A stretch of 64,000 bases of DNA from Forficula auricularia (taxonomy: Eukaryota > Arthropoda > Insecta > Dermaptera > Forficulidae). How positions within the stretch are numbered: the stretch's first letter is position 1; each line of letters starts with the position of its first letter. Shown here one piece after another: positions 55,646 to 64,000 of the stretch. Location: assembly GCA_024734495.1 (NCBI GenBank), contig JALMQS010000128.1, positions 17,973,079 to 18,037,078 of the forward strand, read 5' to 3'. Position numbers and translations under genes: made by a program. The notes under the pieces are model-generated. The model worked only from the letters and a program-made list of their open reading frames with translations, had not been told where the DNA came from and did not search any database.

Positions 55646-56445
55646 CAGGGGTGTCCAACCTTTTCGCTTACACGGGCCGCATTTGAAGAACAAACAAATG
55701 CCTCGGGCCGCATATAAAATACACTAATACAATTGATATTATTTGTTAATCAAAAAAGATAGTTAATAATGTATAATAATGATATCCACCATGACAAAGT
55801 AGCAAAATGTCATAGCATAATAATCTTCGAGTTGTTTTCCTTCAGGATTTTGTTTTTAAATCACTTACCACTTCATAAAATTTTAATTACTGAAATAATA
55901 AATATTAAAAAAAAAATGGTAATATGAGATGAAGAATAATTTTTAAATATTGGAAACTTCGTTATTTTTTTACCTGATAGTTGTGCTTATAATTTTATTC
56001 TCGAAAATAGCTTAAAGTAGATATATTTAAATTCATATTTCTAAAAAGTGAATAAATATTGTGAGACCCAGAAGAAATATTTCTTTCTGTGTAGATAATT
56101 TTTATAAAATTTTAATAAAGAGGATATTATTAAATATTTCTTTCATTTCCATATATTGTTCAATCAGAAAGTTTGCACGTAAAATATTTAAATTTATAAA
56201 GGTTCAAAATATGCCAAAATTGTGATTATTTTTTCTAAATTTTGATATATTTTTTCACATTCAAAATTTAAAATCTGCCTTTTATTCTTAGAAAACTTGA
56301 GGGGCGATTTTCATTTAACAATTTCTTATTTTTTAGGAAAAAAAATATATCATGTCAAATTGTATATCAGATATGATTTCTAGTAACATAAAAATCTCAA
56401 TGTTTTAAGGAAGTTGATAATTTTATGTCGGGCCGCATTAGTCTT
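55646..56445. mobile_element. hAT-like MITE (CAGGGGTGTCC family), right end missing
   Basis: It starts CAGGGGTGTCCAACC like 32524 and aligns with it at both ends (ACACGGGCCGCATTTGAAG; CAATGTTTTAAGGAAGTT; GTCGGGCCGCATT). It then breaks off without the closing GGACAGCCCTG. It carries about 330 bp of additional central sequence. No open frame. Confidence 0.75.
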
Positions 56446-57085
56446 ATTAATTAAATAATAATAATCAAAGAACTATAAATTGAATAAAAATTTCATTTAA
56501 GAATTTCTTAAAAGATTCTTTATCAAAATATTTCGCAGAATATTGGCCAGCTAAATTATCTTATCGAGTAAAGGAATTCTTTCAATTTTTATTCCTCGCT
56601 TCATTTGGTGTCGAGAAACAGGAGAGGCAACGCCGTCGACCATGTACAGGTGTACACGTACAACCTATCAAAGGTAAACAACCCTTAATATCTACCCTTA
56701 TAATTTATTTATAACTTTCTTATACACTATTCATTTCTTAATCATTCAAACGAAAAAATGGGTACATAAGCCTAAAATAAATAAATGTCTCCCTCCGTCC
56801 CCAAACACTTAGTTCGATAGTGAGATAAATTTCTTTAATCAATTCAGCACTCCGTTCGGGCGGTGGGCGTATGGATTAATAAACATACATCGATCAAATA
56901 AATTGCATTTGATTTTAAAATCAAAATTTCAAAATTTTGGATATTTCTCTCTTGAAAAGATGAATAATTTGATTATTAAATCATTCAATTTGAATTTTGA
57001 TTTTTTAAACCTACCTTTCATCCCATCTTGTTTTCTTGAGAAATATTCACACACCCTTGTAATTTAGACCCATTTTTCACTTAAA
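56446..57085. other. AT-rich stretch, nothing recognised
   Basis: Nothing beyond a short GTACAGGTGTACACGTAC inverted motif near 56643. Confidence 0.45.
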
Positions 57086-58069
57086 GGCCATAGGGATATA
57101 AGCATACTGAATCGACCATTAAAAGATCATTTAATGAGACTTAGGAGATATGTAGGTACTAATAAAATAATCATCATCATCATTGAGTATACAGTCCTAA
57201 GACTGGTTTGATGCAACAATCCGTCTCCACTCGACTCTGTCCCCCGCCAGCTGTTTGACATCTCTAAATGTCTGGCATCCCATATCCCCAAATAAAATAA
57301 TAAGATCCTGAAAGTTTCAGATCCCTAACTCAATTTGTTTTTGAGGAAAAGCAAAATATGTAAAAAACAGAAGAAAAAAATTTCCTCTACTGATAATAGC
57401 TTCTAGGAAAAAAATTATGAGCTTTATAGGTTAATTAGATCCTTAAAAAAAAAATTGTTTTTCTTTTAATTTCAATTTTTGACCATGATACAATTTTGGC
57501 ACAATTATAAATCTATCTTTTTTTACAAACCTTATTTATTTCCCTATAATACTAGTAGTTTTTCAAATTTTGAAAAAAGGTACGCCATACCACAAAAAAT
57601 AAAAACCAATTTTTTTTTTAATAATCAAATGAATATATATAGTATATATTAAAAAAAAAATGGTTTTTATTTCTACTATGGCGTACCTTTTTTCAAAAAT
57701 TTGAAAAGGTACTAATATTATAGGGAAATAGATAAGGTTTGAAAAAAAAAATTGTACCAAAATTGTATCATGGTCAAAAGAAAAACAATTTTTTTTCAAG
57801 GATCCAATCAACCTATAAAGCTCATAGTTTTTTTCCTAGAAGCTATTATCAGTACCCAAAACATTAAAAATTTAAATCAATCGGTTCTATCAATCCTGAG
57901 GAAATTTGTTTTCTTCTTTTTTTTACATATTTTGCTTTTCCTCAAAAACAAATTGAATTAGGGATCTGAAACTCTCAGGATCTTACTATTTTATTGTACC
58001 TACATATCTCCTAAGTATCATTAAATTATCTTTCGGGGGCCGATTCAGTATGCTTATATCCCTATGCCC
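57086..58069. mobile_element. foldback element of about 1 kb
   Basis: The ends AGGCCATAGGGATATAAGCA and the inverse at 58040-58069. The arms align along more than 400 bp (GAGATATGTAGGTAC; CCTAACTCAATTTGTTTTTG; CTTCTAGGAAAAAAAT; GAAAAAAGGTACGCCATA), meeting at an AT-rich centre near 57620-57650. The left arm is interrupted by the RTE fragment at 57171-57290. No conserved protein. The open frames on both strands near 57560-57960 are mirror images of the arms. Confidence 0.85.
57171..57290 (-). mobile_element. RTE-type LINE 3' end, heavily 5'-truncated
   Basis: On the minus strand it ends CAGTCTTAGGACTGTATACT, then CAATGATGATGATGA. The short coding tail DRVEWRRIVASNQS-like precedes it, as in RTE endonuclease/reverse transcriptases. 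The direct repeat aataaaataat (57161-57171 and 57291-57301) is the target duplication. The (ATG)n tail resembles that of the SINE at 21150-21378. Confidence 0.75.
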
Positions 58070-58074
58070 TTTCT

Positions 58075-59035
58075 CAGCTTATTTTTAATGATTCTACTTT
58101 ATCAATATTTTAAAAATATGATCGTTCTATTTTGAGATGTGAGATTGCGAGTAATCATCAGCCGGATGATTCGGGATTAATTCATGTCTGGTTGCCGTCT
58201 GTTCCTTTGTTTATTTTCCCATCATCCGACTTTCCCATCATAGCTCACTCATTGTCAATCAAAACAACGCCTTTCGCTTCTATTAAGGCCAAAATTAAAT
58301 TATTAGAATAAAGACGATTTTTTTTTTACTCTCACGATAATTATTGGTTTTCAAGGAAAAACGTCATTTAAGAGCTTATGTTTAAAATAAAATAAAATTA
58401 TAAATTAATGAATACCTAGTGTAAATTTTCAGAAAATTCTAGTCAATTGCCTTTTTGATTAGCTTATTTTTTCTGCTAATTTTCCACAGTTGTCATATAT
58501 CTTGTGTTTAAATAATTTAATGACAAATAAAACAAGTGTAACTAATACTTGAATAAATTAGTAAATTTATTAGTATGCGTTTGCGTTGGAGTTATGTACC
58601 TATATACTACCTACCTACTGATCCTCAAGGATGTCCAGAGTCATTCCTAGGTGCGCCCTAGAAAATCCCATATATGTATATACCATATATGGGCCTATTA
58701 TTAAAATGATTTTTTAGTTATATATTTATTAGCATTTTATATATGCATAAGACACGCACGATTTTTTGTAGGACTTCAAAAAGTTTGAGAACCACTGCTA
58801 TAAACAATAATAGCTACAAAAGTCATAGGGAATTTTTTTCTTTTATGTTACGTTGGAACTGTGAAACACGATAACAAGTGGTATTTTTTATAAGTTGAAA
58901 ATATTTTAAAAATTAAATGATTTTAAAAAATAAATACTTTTTCATATGCCATATATATTGCTATTTTTTGAATGATATTTAGGCTAGAATAAATAAACCA
59001 GAAAGTATTGAAAAGTTTTTGTTTTGCCGAGAGTA
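58075..59035. other. AT-rich stretch with orphan hAT right terminus
   Basis: AGTTTGAGAACCACTG at about 58781-58796 is the inverse of a CAGTGGTTCTCAAAC end, a hAT-like right terminus. The left partner was not identified. A palindromic CCATATATGTATATACCATA-type motif lies at 58669-58700. Confidence 0.5.
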
Positions 59036-59039
59036 GCAG

Positions 59040-59395
59040 AGTTGTTGATTCACAAAGAAAAACAAAGAGGTTGACCTCTGCTTGATGAAAATAAACATAC
59101 ACACATATCTATTGAAATTATATATCTATATATATATTATTTATTTGTTTGAGACTATAGTTTCTAAGACTTGGTCTTCATCATCAGTATTTTTTAATTA
59201 TAAATATTATTTTTTATCGTATGGATATTGATCTTTACTTAGTTGGGAGTCAGTTAAAATTAAAATCAACTATAGTCTCAAACAAATAAATAATATATAT
59301 ATACAGATATATAATTTCGATATATATATGTGTGTATGTTTATTTGCATCAAGCAGAGGACAACCTCTTTGTTTCTCTTTGTAAACCAGAAAGAT
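59040..59395. mobile_element. foldback element with CTGATGA/GAAAC motif
   Basis: Arms of about 125 bp (AACAAAGAGGTTGACCTCTG...ATAATATATATA...TTTGTTTGAGACTATAG and inverse). The minus-strand sequence 59187-59145 reads CTGATGA, TG, AAGAC-CAA-GTCTT, A, GAAAC, TATA, GTC. The mirror arm keeps only ACTATAGTC and TCAAAC. Fragments of the family lie at 18080, 22995-23165 and 32440. Confidence 0.75.
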
Positions 59396-59669
59396 CCAAA
59401 CCCGGCCAGGGGTTAAAAGCCAAAATCCTAAGCCCTTTGTTATATTTCGTTCACATTTTTACATTTACTCTTTATGAATTAAGAGTTTAATTTTAAACTA
59501 GGAGGCTCCGGTCCCTGCTACCAAAAATTAGGAACGGAGGGATTTTAAAAATTTGAATGAACTCTTTGTTTGATTTCGACAATATTTTGCTCAATTACTC
59601 TTTAGAACCCTGTGAAACTATTGGATAATCCTTACACTATGAATTTGATGAAATGTCGGTCCTGAATAA

Positions 59670-59770
59670 TGGAAACAATGTCGGAATAAAATAATTCTTT
59701 GGAAAGTCATTTTCGACCTTTTAGAAATCGCCATTTCCTCAGCATCTTCTCTGATTTATTTGTTCAGAGC
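59670..59770. repeat. decayed relative of the CTGAAGA/GAAAC foldbacks
   Basis: TTGGAAAGTCATTTTCGACC, TTTTAGAAATCGCCATTTCC and CTTCTCTGATT resemble 18730-18790, but the boxes are no longer recognisable. Confidence 0.4.
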
Positions 59771-59895
59771 TTAATAGAATCAATGAAAAATCCTTCAACT
59801 ACTACTTCTTTTGTCTCCTTTAGCAGTGAGATAACAATGCACTGTTAAAAATTTTACTATAAAAAATGAGAAGTCCGGCCTTTAAACTTTTTAGT

Positions 59896-60538
59896 AATTA
59901 AAGGAATCATAGGGAGTTGGGCATGACATTAAATTAAATACAAAGTTTTTTATTTAAATAGGCCAAACGTTTCGTTGCTGGTTCGCAACTTCTTCAGTGG
60001 CTCATTTATTAAACTTATTTGTCTGGAGTTTTAACTAAGAGAAAAAACATTTTCAAACAGTATCCTTACAAATAACTCAATTTTATCAAATAATATAAAA
60101 CATAAACCTTTTAAAACAATTAATTTTTTCCTGTCAAAATAATTAAAAGAATCAAATTGAATAAAGAAATTGTTTTATGTCATATCACATAGTTTTTTTT
60201 TTTTTTTTTTTTTTTGGCTTTTCGGCCTTTCTAGCCATAAGCCTAATTACGATACTAGTTATATTTTTTTTTAAATTTGTCTCTACCCCCGGGGGTCAGA
60301 TTTTAGCTGGATGCCTCGAGTCGGATTCGAACCCGGGTCCCCTGGTTAGCTCGCTGTCACGCTACCGCCTAGCCTATCTGACCCCCCCCCAATCACATAG
60401 TTAAAACTCCAGAAAAATAAGTTTAATAAATGAGCCACTGAAGAAGTTGCGAGCCAGCAACGAAACGTTGGCCTATTTAAATAAAAAACTTTGTATTTAA
60501 TTTAAAGTCATGTCCAACTCCCTACGATTCCTTTAATT
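59896..60538. mobile_element. foldback element with two complete box motifs, carrying a SINE
   Basis: Arms of about 140 bp (AATTAAAGGAATCATAGGGA...TTTATTTAAATAGGCC and inverse). The minus-strand motif 60001-59961 reads GAGCCA, CTGAAGA, A, a GTTGC...GCAAC hairpin, GAAACGTT, TGGCCT. The plus-strand motif 60433-60475 is the same but with one T fewer after GAAACGT. GCCA before and TGGC after the boxes are complementary. A SINE occupies the centre. Confidence 0.82.
60194..60389 (-). mobile_element. tRNA-derived SINE with poly(A) tail
   Basis: On the minus strand: GTCAGATAGGCTAGGCGGTA (A-box region), GGGTTCGAATCCGACTCG (B box GGTTCGAATCC), then a short body and an A-run, seen as the T-run at about 60192-60216. 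The direct repeat atcacatag (about 60184-60192 and 60392-60400) is the target duplication. The two boxes match an internal RNA polymerase III promoter. The element differs from the SINE at 21150 in both head and tail, so it is a separate family using a poly(A)-tailed LINE. Confidence 0.85.
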
Positions 60539-60715
60539 TTGAATCATGGACACGAATAATGAAATATTACTTTTTAGTAATATTACATACCAGTTTTTTT
60601 TTTACTTTATTTACTAATACGAATCTCATTAATACAAGAAAAAAGTAAAGTTAGAATTTATTTGCTTATAAGATTGAAGTAATTTTTGGAGACAGCCTGA
60701 TAAGAGAAATTGAGT

Positions 60716-60953
60716 AAATATTGATGAGGCAGTCCAAAAAAGGAGAAGACAATTCTGCTGAGAATGAAATACAATATATTATTGTTATTGCCAGTGAGAC
60801 AGAGGGGAATGTCTCATTGGTTTACCTTCACTGACTTTTCAAAACCCTGAAGAAGGAGGGAATAGCCTCCGAAACTTTGGGTTATGAATAAAAAGATAAT
60901 ATAAATTATCTTCTTCTTTTTTTGGACTGCCTCATCAATATCCACTTATTTTC
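60716..60953 (+). mobile_element. short relative of the 19813-20256 foldback
   Basis: Ends ATATTGATGAGGCAGTCCAA and inverse. Only one arm-like copy of the interior is present. The plus-strand motif 60843-60883 has AACC, CTGAAGA, a GGAGG...CCTCC hairpin and GAAAC, but then TTTGGG and not GTCGG. Confidence 0.75.
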
Positions 60954-60959
60954 TTATTT

Positions 60960-62795
60960 TTGGAATGAATTAATGTGATTTTACTAATATAATTAGGATT
61001 TTTATTACTATATGCAATCTTGTAAATTTCCTATCTATTTGTATTGTAAGTAAATTTACCATTTTTTAAAAGTGTAGATTCTCATTTCTGTAACTTGTAA
61101 GCAGTTTTTGGTTAAATTTCTGTCAAATTCACTGAATTCAAGATTTTATAATTCTTAATTATCAGTTCACCAGTTAGCCAGTAAATAATTAACACAGTTT
61201 TTGAACTCAAATATTCATGAAACGTAAAGCCATGTCTTTCTTTTTCCAGTCAAATCATCTAAATAAATTTTTTTTATTTATTTATTTTTAGCCCCTTTAA
61301 TCTAACTTTGAAGATCACTAATCAGAAACAAATAATTACGCCAAGATAATATAAAAAATTTCAGATAAAACTTTTTCTCAATTTTTAAATACCCTATAAC
61401 TATAAGTGTTAAAATATTTTTAAGTGTGATATTATGTACCACTTCTTTAAAGTAGCCTCATATTAAATTTTAAGCATTATTAGCTCCGGTATTTTAGGGC
61501 AAATTGTGATATCTTGAAATGAAACCAGGGTTTTTGAGTTTTTAGGTCTTCTATTCTTTCTAAACTTCAGGAACGTATCAATAAATTTCATAGAGATTTT
61601 AATTCTAAGCATCTTTTGTATTTACATGTTAGTTTAAAATTAATAAGGAAAAATCTATTGCAAAATGATTTTTTACATTGAATTTCCTTATAATAAATAA
61701 ATAAATAAATAGTAATAATAATGAATTTAACACTTAGGCCATCCCGGCAGACATGTTTTGTTGACTTCTATTGATAAAGCCTAAAAAAACTCAAGTACTT
61801 TACGGTTGAGCCTAAATTTTACGCAGCTATGAAGAAAAGGTGGCGAGTTGATTGCCTATATTAAGGCGTATGGAGCGTAGAAGGCTAGAATTTTTAACTA
61901 AATCGGATACATTGGGGGGGGGGGGGTTCTGGCACCCCTTAATGACTGAACTATAGTAGTAGCCTTTCGTATAAAATACTAAATATTGTCATTGGGAAAG
62001 TCCTGAAATCAAATTTAACCATTCAGAAATGACTTGATTTTGCAATATTTTTGACATCTTCAGTTGTCCCATATAAACGACTGGATTCGGCGATTAAGAA
62101 TTTCACTTTCTGAGTTTGTGCTGATCACACTTCAGTATGGTAAATTTTATTTGCATTCTGTAATAACCGTCGAAAATATACAATAGCTCTCGGTCTATTT
62201 GATCACATACCTTAAGGAGTAATAGAAACGAATTAATTTATATATAGGTATCAAAATTTTAAATTCAATACAAAAAGTATATATAATAAAAATAATGTAT
62301 TTTAAGGGGAAATTCATATCAAGGTTATTGTTGAATGTGCTTTATTAATTGCCTCTTGTGACATATAATTTTTATTAACAAGACATATTCAACATCAAAA
62401 TAACCGTTTTGATTTTTACATTTTTTTTTTCATTAAATTATTATTGTGGCCTCTCTATGTTCTGACGGGATGATTTAATTTTAGAAAGATACTATATACT
62501 TATCCCTAAATTTTTTCAAAATTCCAAATATTCACTAGTTTTCATATCATTACTGAATATTTGATTCAGGCGCCAGCAAAATTTTACTATGAATCTTGGT
62601 ATTATTCAGAGTGCAATTTTTGATTGGATAAAGTCTATATAAATTATATATTTTATTAATAGAAATATATCAATTTTAGTTTTACATTGCATAATATCTT
62701 TATATCATTCAAATTAACATTTGTCAAAATTTGAATGTTATTAATTTTATAAAATATCATTAAAATTGTGAAAAATTAGTAAAATAGAGTGATGT
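60960..62795. other. AT-rich stretch, nothing recognised
   Basis: No gene or element identified. A G-run lies at about 61914-61926 and AATA-rich simple sequence near 61690. Confidence 0.45.
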
Positions 62796-62799
62796 ATCT

Positions 62800-63420
62800 C
62801 AATATCGAGTTCCAGTCTCTGGATGTCATAGGGATAAAAGAATTGGCGAAAGCGCTTGTTCGACTTTTATCCAATTTGACAGTAGAGGTGCTGAGCGTTC
62901 GAAAACCACGTGCTTCTCGTAAAGAGGGCTTTAGGGGGGATAATTGATTTCAGCTCGACTGTACAGACACCGTGATAGTATCTGTAGTACAGGGAAATGG
63001 CAGAAACCGTTCTTCGGTGAGCCAGGGAATCGAGTGAGTTGGTTAGAGCCGGGTCTCCTATTAGTTTAATTGCTCGCTTCTGAATCGCATCCAGTGTAGC
63101 AAGAGAATGCTATGAGGCACCCTACACAGATGAGAGCCATATTCGAGATAGGGACGAATTTGAGCCTTATACAGTGTAAGAAGTTGACTGGGAGTATAAT
63201 AGCGTCTAGACCTAAATAGGAGACCAAGCTTGCGCGCTGCAGCTTTAGCAGTGGTTGAGATATGGTCATTCCCTGAAAGGTCAGACCCTAGAGTTACGTC
63301 TAGCATTGAAATTTTATCCCTAAATTCTAGTGAGCTTGATGCGAATGATATGTTTGGGAGGTTTCTGTCGACGCCCCTAGAAATAAGGCATGTTATATTG
63401 AGTAAATTCATTTTCTGCTT
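62800..63420 (-). pseudogene. LINE reverse transcriptase C-terminus, frame-broken
   Basis: The minus-strand frame 63411-63115 encodes LDVTLGSDLSGNDHISTTAK, AARKLGLLFRSRRYYTPSQL and LYKAQIRPYLEYGSHL. It extends further towards the RT core than the copy at 27690. It is then frameshifted, but the nucleotide match continues down to about 62800 (antisense of the FSNLTAKECWES region). It is 5'-truncated next to the 63431 repeat. Confidence 0.82.
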
Positions 63421-63430
63421 AATTATTACA

Positions 63431-63530
63431 TATCGTCACCTTAGAGTGTAAACCTACTAAATCCATTTTTTATCATATATGACATATTAATACCGTTCAA
63501 AAGAAAAAGAGATGCAGCATCGTCCAAGTA
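63431..63530 (+). mobile_element. truncated copy of the 18164 TIR element
   Basis: Starts TATCGTCACCTTAGAGTGTA and follows 18164-18270 (TATCATATATGACATATTAA, GCATCGTCCAAGTA). It ends abruptly at 63530, where LINE-like sequence begins. Confidence 0.75.
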
Positions 63531-63534
63531 TTGA

Positions 63535-64000
63535 TTTGTGGAACCGTCTGTCTGTTACTACTTGGGATTATAGACCTCTGCCCCCTATGATTAAATCAAT
63601 TATAAATTTTGTCAAGTCCTAATGCCCTAGAGTTGTGCAAAATTTTATTTAGTTCTCACAAGCAGAGATTAGATGAGTTAGAGTGAGGTCATACCATCCT
63701 TGTTAAGGCTTTGACCAGGTTTCCTTAACAACTTATGACAAATGTCGGGATGGCTAATGCGTCGTTTGCTCCTGGTATCGGGTTTTTGCGCGGAATTATT
63801 TCAATTACGTTTTGTCTTTTGATGGAAATCTATGATCATGTTATTTGTAAATGAGCATACATTTCTATTTTTTCTTTTTCTTGTTTGTTAATTGTTAATT
63901 TCTTTTAATTGATTTGTATTTATGTTTATTAATTTCTGTAGTTAATTTGTATTGATGTTTTGTTGACCTAGCCACCGAGGACTTGTGCCTCTAAGCAGGT
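63535..64000 (+). mobile_element. LINE 3' region, cut by the window end
   Basis: 63540-63625 encodes a WDYRPLPPMIKSIINFVKS-like ORF end (resembling the WNSLP...F-K ending of several LINE clades). It is followed by a 3' UTR matching the inverse of 27125-27385 up to CCACCGAGGACTTGTGCCTC. The (TTTA)n tail would lie beyond position 64000. Confidence 0.65.

Noticed and set aside
57563..57961. Two opposite-strand open frames of 82 and 69 codons
   Set aside because: They are the mirror images of the arms of the palindrome and are low-complexity.
60300..60385. Functional tRNA gene on the minus strand
   Set aside because: Part of a SINE with poly(A) tail and target duplication.

Overview
The window looks like non-genic nuclear DNA from an animal, most likely an arthropod. 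It is strongly AT-rich by eye and has no operons or ribosome-binding sites. It is packed with eukaryotic transposable elements: an irritans-type mariner relic, a Ty3/gypsy LTR retrotransposon, a second LTR element without pol, LINE fragments, two tRNA-derived SINEs, three hAT-like MITEs, four TTAA-flanked MITEs and many foldback elements. One SINE has the aggcc...cagcagtgga...(GAT)n type of 3' tail that I associate with insect genomes. I cannot name a species. No convincing host gene is present, and nearly every long open frame belongs to a mobile element or is antisense to one.

Layout. 60-615 holds a decayed mariner transposase. 2679-7828 is a nested pair: a hAT-like MITE with an 8-bp target duplication, split by a minus-strand Ty3/gypsy element (2821-7722). 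The gypsy element has LTRs that look identical, a 5-bp target duplication, a polypurine tract and recognisable Gag, zinc knuckle, protease, RT, RNase H and integrase. Its five reading-frame breaks all fall in A-runs. 8160-8460 resembles an LTR with CRE and AP-1 sites. 12165-14893 carries two copies of one TTAA MITE subfamily, and 24485-25034 and 44321-44979 carry two copies of a related one. 16690-22066 is rich in foldback elements, one split by a SINE with a 12-bp target duplication. LINE reverse-transcriptase C-terminal fragments lie at 11075, 25145, 27690, 36932, 37740 and 62800. hAT-like MITEs lie at 32524, 37250 and, truncated, 55646. A 5S rRNA-like sequence lies at 38693. 40588-41345 is a nested foldback. 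41840-42110 is a GC-rich island of unknown nature.

46974-52421 is the second large structure: an LTR element with 914/918-bp LTRs whose only sizeable gene is a gag-like coiled-coil ORF, with no pol, followed by a third, inverted LTR. 57086-58069 is a palindrome of about 1 kb, broken by the 3' end of an RTE-type LINE. 59040-60953 holds three more foldback elements, one carrying a SINE. The window ends inside a LINE 3' end.

The most unusual thread is a pair of short boxes shared by several unrelated-looking foldback elements. CTGAAGA plus one base precedes a variable hairpin, which is followed by GAAAC and GTC or GTT. The sequences flanking the two boxes are complementary to each other and change together between elements. 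This resembles the hammerhead ribozyme core described in Penelope-like retroelements, but with consistent departures from the canonical core, so catalysis is an open question.
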